DNA from: Ramlibacter rhizophilus | GTDB lineage: Bacteria > Pseudomonadota > Gammaproteobacteria > Burkholderiales > Burkholderiaceae_C | Length of the DNA stretch: 64,000 nt | Direction: 5' to 3' | Assembly: GCF_004681965.1 (NCBI RefSeq) | Contig: NZ_SMLL01000001.1 | Coordinates: 1-64,000 of the forward strand | In this document: positions 1 to 8,800 of the stretch, one piece after another | Layout: every line of letters starts with the position of its first letter | Numbering within the stretch: position 1 is the first letter of the stretch | Program-made: the position numbers and the translations under genes | The notes under the pieces: model-generated | The model's input: only the letters and a program-made list of their open reading frames with translations | Told to the model about the DNA's origin: nothing | Databases searched by the model: none

Positions 1-13
1 TCGCCTTTCTTTG

Positions 14-61
14 CCTACTTTCTTTGGCGAAGCAAAGAAAGTAGGTCGGCCGCCGGGCCGA
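14..61. repeat. Paired hairpins of a dispersed extragenic repeat type
   Basis: Two adjacent inverted repeats. The first has perfect 13-base arms at 14-26 and 33-45 around a 6-base loop; its arm reads cctactttctttg. The second has 6-base arms tcggcc (46-51) and ggccga (56-61) around a 4-base loop. The pair lies upstream of the Mrp operon. It could end transcription from a gene left of the window, or be one copy of a dispersed extragenic palindrome. Only one copy is visible here, so the dispersed nature is inference. Confidence 0.6.
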
Positions 62-190
62 GACCCGGCACGCCACGGGAGCAAGCCCACAGTGCAAAGA
101 AGCCCGTGCCAAATCAGAGAAGTCCCCCGCCGCACTGACGGCCGAGGCTCACACACACCCCGCCCCCTTCCTGCTAGGGTGCCTGATCCG

Positions 191-682
191 ATGCGACCAG
201 GCATGTCCCTCCTCAAGCGCTTCCTCCTCATGCTCGCCCTGTGGCTCGTGCTCACCCAGGCCGAGCCCGGTGCCTGGTTCATGGGCCTGCTCGCGGCCGC
301 GCTCGCGGCGGGGCTCAGCATGCGCATCCTGCCGCCCGCGCCTTCGGCCGTGAGCGCGCGCCGGGCCGTCCGCCTGGCGGGGCACTTCCTCTCCGGCTCG
401 CTGCGCGGCGGCATCGACGTGGCGCGCCGGGCCTTCGACCCCCGCATGCCGCTGCGCCCCGGCTGGATCCGCCATGGCCTGGACCTTCCCCCCGGGCCCG
501 GCCGCAAGCTGCTGGGCGACCTCCTCACGCTGATGCCCGGCAGCATGGCCGCCGGCGATGACGGCCGGTCGCTGCTGGTGCATTGCCTGGACACCCGCCA
601 GCCGGTGGGCAGCGACATCCGCGCGCTGGAGCGCCTGCTGCGGCAGACGCTGGGCCACGAGGGCGAGGCGCGCCGTGAATGA
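191..682 (+). CDS. mrpE: Mrp-type Na+/H+ antiporter subunit E
   Basis: Small inner-membrane subunit of the multi-subunit Mrp (Mnh/Pha) cation/proton antiporter; subunit E is structural in this family. The protein is 163 residues. It has a hydrophobic hairpin in the first 50 residues, then a soluble C-terminal part with the LTLMPGS motif and the VHCLD segment typical of MrpE (MnhE family). I chose the ATG at 191 because it has an AGGG upstream and begins just before the first hydrophobic helix; the ATG at 203 is a possible alternative, and the reading frame open further upstream is arginine/proline-rich and unlike the family. The end overlaps the start of mrpF by 8 bases. First gene of an eight-gene plus-strand operon. 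Confidence 0.88.
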   Translation: MRPGMSLLKRFLLMLALWLVLTQAEPGAWFMGLLAAALAAGLSMRILPPAPSAVSARRAVRLAGHFLSGSLRGGIDVARRAFDPRMPLRPGWIRHGLDLPPGPGRKLLGDLLTLMPGSMAAGDDGRSLLVHCLDTRQPVGSDIRALERLLRQTLGHEGEARRE

Positions 683-959
683 GCTGCTGTACGGCGCTGC
701 CGGACTGCTCCTGCTGACCGTGGCGGCCAGCCTGGTGCGGGTGCTGCGCGGGCCCACGCGGGCCGATCGCATGATGGGCGCGCAGCTGAGCGCGACCGCG
801 GGCGTGGCCGTGCTCATGCTGCTCGCGCAGGCACAGGCCCTGCCGGCCGTGCTGGACGTCGCGCTGGTGCTGGCCCTGCTGGCCGCCCTGGCCACGGTGG
901 CCTTCGTGAAGGCCGCCAGCCGCGACGGCGCCGGCGACCCGGAGGAAGAAGCGCCATGA
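675..959 (+). CDS. mrpF: Mrp-type Na+/H+ antiporter subunit F
   Basis: MrpF, a small membrane subunit of the Mrp antiporter, 94 residues. Three hydrophobic helices are visible: near residues 3-22, 38-55 and 58-77. The family motif RVLRGPTRADRMMGAQ lies between helix 1 and helix 2, and a short acidic tail ends the protein. The start is a GTG inside the last codons of mrpE, which implies translational coupling; a start further upstream would run through mrpE in another frame. The last bases overlap the ATG of mrpG (ATGAG arrangement). Confidence 0.9.
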   Translation: MNELLYGAAGLLLLTVAASLVRVLRGPTRADRMMGAQLSATAGVAVLMLLAQAQALPAVLDVALVLALLAALATVAFVKAASRDGAGDPEEEAP

Positions 960-1264
960 GGATGCTGATCGACGGTCTGAGCCTCGTGCTGCTCGCCGCC
1001 GGACTGCTGTTCTTCCTGGCCGGCACCGTGGGCCTGCTGCGTTTTCCCGACGTGCACAGCCGCCTGCATGCGCTGACCAAGGCGGACAACCTCGGGCTGG
1101 GCTTCATCGCCCTGGCCATGGCGCTGCAGTCGGAAAGTGCCTGGCAGGCGCTCAAGCTGATGCTGGTGTGGCTGCTGGCGCTGCTGGCCGCGGCCACGGC
1201 CGCGCAGCTGGTGGCCCGGTCGGCCCTGGTGAGCCCCCAGGCGGTTCGCGAGGAGGAGCCGTGA
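956..1264 (+). CDS. mrpG: Mrp-type Na+/H+ antiporter subunit G
   Basis: MrpG, a three-helix membrane subunit of the Mrp antiporter, 102 residues. The family core GTVGLLRFPDVHSRLHA is intact near residues 24-40 and is followed by the KADNLGLG segment. The ATG overlaps the mrpF stop by 4 bases, and the end overlaps the GTG of the next gene. Subunits E, F and G come first here, ahead of the B, C and D-type subunits. In the common seven-gene bacterial operons they come last. Confidence 0.9.
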   Translation: MRMLIDGLSLVLLAAGLLFFLAGTVGLLRFPDVHSRLHALTKADNLGLGFIALAMALQSESAWQALKLMLVWLLALLAAATAAQLVARSALVSPQAVREEEP

Positions 1265-2187
1265 GCCTGGCCTTCGACGCGCTGCTGTGCCTGCTGCTGC
1301 TGGCGGTCGCCCTGGGCGCGGTGCTGGCGCGCGAGACCTATGCGGTGGTGATGCTCTTCATGGTGCTGGGGCTCTTCGCCGCCGTGGCCTGGGTGCGGCT
1401 GGGGGCGGTGGACGTGGCGCTCGCCGAGGCGGCCATCGGCGCGGGCCTGACGGGGGTGCTGCTGGTGCGCGCGGCCGCGCGCCTGCCCACCACGCCCGAT
1501 CGCACGCCGTGGCGCGTGGCGGCGCCGCGCCGCGCGCTGGGGGCCGTGCTCGCGCTGGGCGTTTTCGGCGCGCTGGCCGCTTTCGTGCTTGACCCGCCGG
1601 CCACGAGTGGCCTGGCCGGGCCCGTCCGGGCGCAGCTCGGCGCCACCGGCGTGAGCCATCCGGTCACGGCGGTGCTGCTGGACTTCCGCGGCTACGACAC
1701 GCTGCTGGAGACGGTGGTGCTGCTCATGGCGCTGGTGGGTGCCTGGTCACTCTGCGCCGACCGTGACTGGGGCCAGCGGCCGGGGCACGAGGAGCATGCC
1801 CGCGCGCAGGGCCTGCTGGTGTCCTTCGCGCGGGTGCTGCCGCCGCTGGCGCTGCTGGTGGCGCTGCATCTGTTCTGGGCCGGGGCCACCGGTCCGGGCG
1901 GCGCGTTCCAGGCCGGCACCGTGCTGGCGGCCGTGGCGCTGCTGGTGGCGCTGGCGGGGCAGGGCGCGCCGGCGGGCGTGACCGACTGGCGCCTGCGCCT
2001 GGCCGCTGTCTTCGGCCCGGCGCTGTTCCTGCTCTTCGCCGCCGGCGCCCTGCCGTCCGGCGGTTTCCTCGACTTCCCGCAGCCGCTGGCCAAGGCGGCG
2101 GTGCTGGTGATCGAGGCCGGACTCACCGCCTCGATCGCGGCCACGCTGGCGCTGCTGGTGCTGGGCGCCCCCGCGAGGCGGGCGTGA
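1261..2187 (+). CDS. Mrp antiporter MrpA C-terminal/MrpB fusion subunit
   Basis: A 308-residue membrane protein that appears to join three small Mrp modules. Residues about 1-85 resemble the DUF4040 part of the MrpA C-terminus, including the VDVALAEAAIGAGL motif. Residues about 135-165 resemble the segment around DFRGYDTLLE found at the extreme MrpA C-terminus. Residues about 185-300 resemble MnhB/MrpB, with LHLFWAGATGPGGAFQAG. The large NuoL-like N-terminal half of a classical MrpA is absent; NuoL/ND5-like proteins are encoded separately downstream. The start is a GTG overlapping the mrpG stop. The three modules correspond to MbhD, MbhE and MbhF of archaeal membrane-bound hydrogenase. That comparison rests on remembered family motifs. 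Confidence 0.82.
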   Translation: MSLAFDALLCLLLLAVALGAVLARETYAVVMLFMVLGLFAAVAWVRLGAVDVALAEAAIGAGLTGVLLVRAAARLPTTPDRTPWRVAAPRRALGAVLALGVFGALAAFVLDPPATSGLAGPVRAQLGATGVSHPVTAVLLDFRGYDTLLETVVLLMALVGAWSLCADRDWGQRPGHEEHARAQGLLVSFARVLPPLALLVALHLFWAGATGPGGAFQAGTVLAAVALLVALAGQGAPAGVTDWRLRLAAVFGPALFLLFAAGALPSGGFLDFPQPLAKAAVLVIEAGLTASIAATLALLVLGAPARRA

Positions 2188-2477
2188 CGTCGGCCGTGCT
2201 GTTCGGCCTGTGCGGCGCGGCCCTGGTCGCCATCGGCCTGTACGGCCTGGTGGCGCACGAGCTGCTGCTGCGCCGCGTGCTCGGCTTCAACCTGCTGGGA
2301 AGCGGCATCTTCCTGGTCTTCGGCAGCGTGGCGGCGCGCATGCCCGAGACCGACCCCGTTCCGCTGGCGATGGTGATCACCGGCATCGTCGTCGCGCTCG
2401 CCGCCACCGCTTTGGCGCTGGCGCTCGCCGCGCGGCTGGAGCGCCTTGCGCCTGCGCAAGGCGAGGAGGAGCATTGA
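2184..2477 (+). CDS. mrpC: Mrp-type Na+/H+ antiporter subunit C
   Basis: MrpC, a NuoK-like three-helix membrane subunit of 97 residues. It shows the family features: a first helix ending in GLYGLV, the NLLGSGIFLVFGS segment, and PVPLAMVITGIVVALA for the third helix. It starts with a GTG overlapping the stop of the MrpA/B fusion by 4 bases and ends overlapping the next gene. By homology with NuoK it should sit beside the D-type subunits and link them to the rest of the complex. Confidence 0.9.
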   Translation: MTSAVLFGLCGAALVAIGLYGLVAHELLLRRVLGFNLLGSGIFLVFGSVAARMPETDPVPLAMVITGIVVALAATALALALAARLERLAPAQGEEEH

Positions 2478-3961
2478 GCGAGTGGCTGGCCGCGGCGGCC
2501 TCGCCGCAGGTGCCCTGGTCGGCCATGGCCGTGGCCCTGCCGCTGGCCGCCGCGCTGGCGGCGAGCGTGTCGCTGCGGCTGGCGCAGGCGCTGGTGCTGC
2601 CGGTCTCGCTGCTGGCCATCGCGGTGGGGCTGGGGGCCGTGCTGCAGGCCGCATCGCACGACGCCACCGTCCTGGCGGTCGGCGGATGGCGGCCGCCCCT
2701 GGGCATCGCGCTGCGCAACGACGGCCTCGCGGCGGCCTTCACCCTGGTCGGCGCGCTCGTGGCCGCGGCCGCCCTGGGCTTCGCGCGCGGACCGATGCGC
2801 GAGGGCCCGCAGCGCCGCGCCTGGGCCTTCTGGCCGCTGTGCTTCGGCCTGGTCGCCGCGCTGAATGCCGCCTTCTTCGCGGCCGACCTGTTCAACCTCT
2901 ATGTCGCCCTGGAGCTGCTCACGATCTGCGGCGTCTCCCTGGTGGCGCTGGAAGGCACGCGGGCCGCGCTCGAGTCGGCCCTGCGCTACCTGCTGTTCGC
3001 GCTGCTCGGCTCGCTGTCCTTCCTGCTCGGGGTGGTGATGCTGTATGCGGGCTTCGGTAGCCTGGACCTGGGGGAGCTGCGACGCCTGGGCGCCACGCAG
3101 CCGCCCGCCCCGGCGGCCATCGCGCTGGTGGCCGCGGGGCTCATGGCCAAGTCGGCCCTGTTCCCCCTGCACGGCTGGCTCGCCCCCGCGCATGCGGCGG
3201 CACCCGCGCCCGCCAGCGCGCTGCTGTCCGCGCTGGTGGTGAAGGCGCCGGTGCTCGTGCTGCTGCGCCTGGGCTTCGAGGTGTTCCCGGCGCTGACGGG
3301 CCCGGCCCTGGGCCAACTGCTCGGGGCGCTGGGCGCGCTGGCCATCGTGCTGGGATCGTTGCTGGCCTGGCGCCAGCAGCGGCTGAAGCTCGTGGTCGCG
3401 TACTCCACGGTGGCCCAGCTGGGCTACCTGCTGCTGCTGTTCCCCCTGGCCACGGGCGCGGCCCGCGCCGAGGACTGGGCCGCCACGGCCTGGGTGGGGG
3501 TGGCGCTGCACGCGCTGGCGCATGCCCTGGCCAAGGCGGCGCTGTTCCTCTCGGCCGGGGCGATGGCCGAGGCCGTGGGCAACGACCGCATCGATTCGCT
3601 GGCGGGCCTGGGCAGCGCCATGCCGCTGGCGGCCTTCGCCTTCGCGTTGGCCGCGGTCTCGCTCATGGGGCTGCCGCCCTCGGCCGGGTTCCTGGCCAAG
3701 TACCTCTTGCTGGTGGCCGCGCTCGCGAGCGGGCAATGGTGGTGGGCGGCGGTCATGCTGGTGGGCGGGCTGCTGGCCGCGGGCTACCTGTTCCGGCCCA
3801 TGGCCCGCCTGCTGGCCGATGCGCAGCCCGTGCTGCAGAGGGACGTCTCGCGTGCGCGCCAGACACTCGCCCTGGCGCTCGCCCTGGCGGCCGTGCTGCT
3901 GGGCCTGGGCTCGGCCTGGCCCTACCGCATGCTGGCGGCCCCGCTGGAGATGGCCCCGTGA
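2474..3961 (+). CDS. mrpD: Mrp antiporter D-type subunit, first copy (NuoL/M/N-like)
   Basis: A polytopic proton-channel-like subunit of 495 residues (Proton_antipo_M family), homologous to NuoL, NuoM and NuoN of complex I. The TM5 glutamate is present (E147, in YVALELLTICG). The conserved lysine helix is present (AKSALFPLHGWL), as is the broken-helix motif AHAAAPAPASALLSALVVK. The predicted start is a TTG overlapping the mrpC stop; no ATG or GTG in this frame fits the expected N-terminal helix. The end overlaps the next ATG by one base. It is the first of three consecutive D-like genes, so the complex may carry three ion-path subunits. Confidence 0.88.
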   Translation: MSEWLAAAASPQVPWSAMAVALPLAAALAASVSLRLAQALVLPVSLLAIAVGLGAVLQAASHDATVLAVGGWRPPLGIALRNDGLAAAFTLVGALVAAAALGFARGPMREGPQRRAWAFWPLCFGLVAALNAAFFAADLFNLYVALELLTICGVSLVALEGTRAALESALRYLLFALLGSLSFLLGVVMLYAGFGSLDLGELRRLGATQPPAPAAIALVAAGLMAKSALFPLHGWLAPAHAAAPAPASALLSALVVKAPVLVLLRLGFEVFPALTGPALGQLLGALGALAIVLGSLLAWRQQRLKLVVAYSTVAQLGYLLLLFPLATGAARAEDWAATAWVGVALHALAHALAKAALFLSAGAMAEAVGNDRIDSLAGLGSAMPLAAFAFALAAVSLMGLPPSAGFLAKYLLLVAALASGQWWWAAVMLVGGLLAAGYLFRPMARLLADAQPVLQRDVSRARQTLALALALAAVLLGLGSAWPYRMLAAPLEMAP

Positions 3962-5424
3962 TGCAGGCCGTCCTGCCCATCGCCACGCTGGCGCTGTCGC
4001 TGCTGGCCGCGCTGGTGATCTTTGCCTTGCCGGAGGAGGCGCGCCGCACGCGCAGCGCCTTCAACCTGGGCGCCGCCGTCGCCAAGCTGGGCCTGGTGCT
4101 GGCCATGCTGTCCGGCGTGCGCGACGGCGTCGCCTACGAGGCCCGGCTCGAACTGGTGCCCGGGCTGGACCTGCTGCTGCGGGTGGACGCGCTCTCGCTG
4201 CTCTTCGTGACGCTGTCGGCCTTCCTGTGGCTGGTGACCACGGTCTATGCCATCGCCTACCTCGGCGACGGCCCGAAGCAGTCCCGCTTCTTCGGTTTCT
4301 TCAGCCTCTGCGTGACCGCCACCACGGGCGTGGCGCTCTCGGGCACGCTGGTGACCTTCTTCATCTTCTACGAGATCCTCACGCTGGCGACCTGGCCGCT
4401 GGTGGTGCACAAGGGCGATGCGGCCTCGTTCGCGGCGGGTCGGCGGTACCTGGCCTACACCCTCTTCGGCAGCGCGCTGCTGCTGGCCGGCATCGTGTGG
4501 CTGGAAGGCCAGACCGGGCCGATCGAGTTCGTGCGCCAGGGCAGCCTGTCGCAGGGCGACGCCAACTCGCTGCGCTGGATCTTCGCCCTGATGGTCGCCG
4601 GCCTGGGCGTGAAGGCGGCGCTGGTGCCGCTGCATGGGTGGCTGCCCTCGGCGATGGTCGCGCCCGCGCCGGTGAGCGCGCTGCTGCACGCGGTGGCCGT
4701 GGTCAAGGCCGGCGCCTTCGGCATCGTGCGGCTGGTGTACGACGTGTACGGCATCGAGCTGGTCCACCACCTCGGCCTGGGGCTGCCGCTGACCCTCGTG
4801 GCCAGCGCGACGATCCTGTGGGGGTCGCTGCGGGCGCTGCAGCAGGTGGACATCAAGCGGCGCCTGGCCTATTCCACCGTGAGCCAGGTCTCCTACATCG
4901 TGCTGGGGACCGCGCTGTTCGGGCCGGCGGCGACCGTGGGCGGCCTGGTGCATCTGGTGCACCAGGGCCTGATGAAGATCACGCTCTTCTTCTGCGCCGG
5001 CGCCCTGGCCGAGCGCGCCGGCATCACCCGCATCGACCAGCTGGACGGCGCCGGTCGGCGCATGCCCGGCACGATGCTGGCCTTCAGCGCGGCGGCCGTG
5101 GGCATGATCGGCCTGCCGCCGGTGGCGGGCTTCGTGAGCAAGTGGTACCTGGGCGTGGGCGCGCTGCAGTCCGACCGGCCGTGGGTGCTGCTGGTGCTGG
5201 GCGCCAGCGCGCTGCTGAACGCCGCGTACTTCCTGCCCATGCTGCACCGCGCCTGGCTCCGGCCGGCACCCCCGGGCGCGCGGCGGGAGCCGCCCGCGCC
5301 GGGGCTGGTGTTGCCGGCCGTGGTGACGGCGGTGGTCAGCGTGGCGGCCGGCGCGCTGGCCGGCTATGCCTACAGTCCCCTGGGCTGGGCGACGCTGATC
5401 GTGGACAGGAGCTACCGGCCGTGA
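3961..5424 (+). CDS. Mrp antiporter D-type subunit, second copy
   Basis: Second NuoL/M-like subunit, 487 residues, very hydrophobic throughout. The TM5 glutamate is E138 in the segment FIFYEILTLATWP. The lysine helix reads GVKAALVPLHGWLP and is followed by APAPVSALLHAVAVVKAG. LMKITLFFCAGALAE and the discontinuous-helix segment GLPPVAGFVSKWYL are also typical. The ATG shares its first base with the last base of the preceding gene, and the stop overlaps the GTG of the next. It is not a close duplicate of the first copy: motifs match but flanking residues differ widely. Confidence 0.87.
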   Translation: MQAVLPIATLALSLLAALVIFALPEEARRTRSAFNLGAAVAKLGLVLAMLSGVRDGVAYEARLELVPGLDLLLRVDALSLLFVTLSAFLWLVTTVYAIAYLGDGPKQSRFFGFFSLCVTATTGVALSGTLVTFFIFYEILTLATWPLVVHKGDAASFAAGRRYLAYTLFGSALLLAGIVWLEGQTGPIEFVRQGSLSQGDANSLRWIFALMVAGLGVKAALVPLHGWLPSAMVAPAPVSALLHAVAVVKAGAFGIVRLVYDVYGIELVHHLGLGLPLTLVASATILWGSLRALQQVDIKRRLAYSTVSQVSYIVLGTALFGPAATVGGLVHLVHQGLMKITLFFCAGALAERAGITRIDQLDGAGRRMPGTMLAFSAAAVGMIGLPPVAGFVSKWYLGVGALQSDRPWVLLVLGASALLNAAYFLPMLHRAWLRPAPPGARREPPAPGLVLPAVVTAVVSVAAGALAGYAYSPLGWATLIVDRSYRP

Positions 5425-7085
5425 ACCTGGCCTCGCTGCTCGTCGTGCTCGCGCTGGCGGTGCCGCTGGTGCTGGCGGCCTTGTCGGGCGCCGTGCGGGA
5501 GCCGCTTCGCCTGCTGCCCTGGGCGGCGCTGCCGGGGCTGGCGTGCGCGCTCGCGGCGCCCTGGGGAACGCGCGTGGACGCGCCGGAACTCCTGCTCGGG
5601 ACGGTGCTGCAACTGGACGGCACGGGCGCGGTGTTCCTCGGCCTCTGCGCGGTGCTCTGGACGGCCGCCGGTTTCTACGCACCGGCGTACCTGCGCGGCA
5701 CGCCGCATCCGCGGTCCTTCTGCATCGCCTGGAACCTCACGCTGGCCGGCAGCCTGGGCACCTGCCTGGCCGCGGACGCGGCGAGCTTCTATCTCGCCTT
5801 TGCCCTGGTCTCGCTGCCCGCCTACGGACTGGTCATGCATGAACGCAGCGACGCCGCCTGGCGCGCCGGGCGCGTCTACATCGCGCTCGCGCTCTTCGCA
5901 GAGATCGCGCTGCTGCTCGGGCTCATGCTGGGGGTGCAGGCTGCGGGCAGCCTGGAGATCGCGAGGGTGCGCGAGGCGCTGCCGGCGGCGGCGCACGGCG
6001 AGCTGGCGGTGCTGGCGCTGGCGACCGGGCTCGGGGTCAAGTGCGGCCTCTTTCCGCTGCACGGGTGGTTGCCGCTCGCGCATGCCGCGGCGCCGGTGCC
6101 GGCGTCCGCGGTGCTGAGCGGCGCGATCGTGAAGGCCGGCATCCTCGGCCTGCTGCGCTTCCTTCCGGGCGAAGGCGGCATGGCGGCTTTCGCCGAGTGG
6201 CTGCAGGTGCTGGGTGTCGGCACGGCCTGGATGGCCGTGGCGCTCGGCGTCTGCCAGCGCGAGCCCAAGCCCGTGCTGGCGTACTCCACGATGAGCCAGA
6301 TGGGCCTGCTGGTGGCCATCCTCGCCGGGGGCGCCTCGCAGGCCGGCATCGGCGGCGCCACGGCGGTGGCGGTGCTTGTTTTCGCCGTCCACCACGGGCT
6401 GGCCAAGGGCGCACTGTTCCTGGCCGTGGGCGTGTTGTCGGGGCCGGGCCGCCGCGGCGTGCTCGTTGCGTGCGCGGTGCTGGGCCTGGCCCTGGCCGGC
6501 CTGCCGCTCACCGGCGGCATGCTCGCCAAGCTCGCGGCCAAGGAGCCGCTGGGCAGTGGTCTCGTCGCGCAGGCCGCCGCGCTGGTGGGGGCGGGGACGC
6601 TGCTGCTGATGCTGCGCTTCCTCCACCTGGCCGCGCGGCAGGCGCCTGGCAAGGCCCATGCGGGGCCGCGCCAGACGCTCGCCTTCGGCGCGCTCGCCGC
6701 CGCGGCCCTGCTGGCACCGTGGTGGCTGGCGGCGCGGACCGACGCGACGCTGCTGCCGAAGGTCCTGGAGGCTGGCAACGCGTGGACGGCGACCTGGCCG
6801 CTGCTGCTCGCCCTGGCGCTGGCCTGGGCCGCGCTTCGCGTCGGCCGCGTGCCGCGCGTTCCCTCGGGCGATATCGCCTGCATCGCGGATGCCGCGTGGC
6901 TGCGATGGCGCAGCCGGCCGACGCGAGCGCCAGCCCCGAGCCGCTGGGACCTTCAGGCCTGGCGGGCCGCCGGCGCCGGCGCCTCGCGCCGCGCCCTCGA
7001 TGCGGCGGAAAAACTTTCGTACTGGCGTGTCGCCGCCGTGGCGCTGGCGCTCGTCGCACTCGGGATCGGGCTGCTGCTACCTTAG
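5421..7085 (+). CDS. Mrp antiporter D-type subunit, third copy, TM5 glutamate replaced
   Basis: Third NuoL/ND5-like membrane subunit, 554 residues, with the lysine helix GVKCGLFPLHGWLPLAHAAAP and the helix PASAVLSGAIVKAG. The TM5 position that holds glutamate in the two preceding D-like subunits is alanine here (A128 in YLAFALVSLP, aligned back from the shared LV..H motif). The C-terminus carries a longer cytoplasmic stretch (about 475-530, rich in Arg, Ser and Ala) and a last hydrophobic helix. The start is a GTG overlapping the second D copy. It is the last gene of the operon; no clear terminator follows before fumC, 120 bases on. It may be a structural or piston subunit rather than an independent ion path; that is inference. 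Confidence 0.85.
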   Translation: MNLASLLVVLALAVPLVLAALSGAVREPLRLLPWAALPGLACALAAPWGTRVDAPELLLGTVLQLDGTGAVFLGLCAVLWTAAGFYAPAYLRGTPHPRSFCIAWNLTLAGSLGTCLAADAASFYLAFALVSLPAYGLVMHERSDAAWRAGRVYIALALFAEIALLLGLMLGVQAAGSLEIARVREALPAAAHGELAVLALATGLGVKCGLFPLHGWLPLAHAAAPVPASAVLSGAIVKAGILGLLRFLPGEGGMAAFAEWLQVLGVGTAWMAVALGVCQREPKPVLAYSTMSQMGLLVAILAGGASQAGIGGATAVAVLVFAVHHGLAKGALFLAVGVLSGPGRRGVLVACAVLGLALAGLPLTGGMLAKLAAKEPLGSGLVAQAAALVGAGTLLLMLRFLHLAARQAPGKAHAGPRQTLAFGALAAAALLAPWWLAARTDATLLPKVLEAGNAWTATWPLLLALALAWAALRVGRVPRVPSGDIACIADAAWLRWRSRPTRAPAPSRWDLQAWRAAGAGASRRALDAAEKLSYWRVAAVALALVALGIGLLLP

Positions 7086-7205
7086 TCTGCGTCGCGTTTT
7101 GGGCGGCGCTCTGGTAGGGTAGCCCTCGTATCGCGGAACCCTGCACGGCATCGAACCGCTCTGAATTCGAGAGCGACGCTGGATGCGTCGCACGGAACGA
7201 GGCCC

Positions 7206-8606
<1,401 letters not shown>

Positions 8607-8800
8607 CGACGGAAATAAATACAAAGAATTAGAGTGACCGTCGATTTGGTTGATTTGGTATCGAATAGTTTCCCAACTGAAGTGGAGCGTGCTAATCTGC
8701 CTCGCACCAATTGTTGAGTTGGAATGGCCCACGAGAGTGGCGGCAGTAACCGAGTGCACGGATGGACGAGCGTCGATCTGGAGCAGAGGAGAAATCGATC

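Noticed and set aside
2123..3736. Long open frame on the minus strand opposite the Mrp genes
   Set aside because: Gln/Arg/Gly-rich composition without motifs; it mirrors the plus-strand mrpC-mrpD coding pattern in high-GC DNA.
3922..6659. Further long minus-strand frames opposite the D-like subunits
   Set aside because: Same low-complexity Gln/Arg/His-rich shadow pattern; the plus strand has clear overlapping Mrp genes.
191..7085. Respiratory complex I (nuo) operon
   Set aside because: NuoK/L/M-like proteins are present but no hydrophilic or quinone-binding subunits; E, F, G and B-type subunits identify an Mrp antiporter.
8762..8800. Upstream ATG of the kinase-like gene
   Set aside because: No Shine-Dalgarno; the ATG at 8801 has AGGAG at good spacing.
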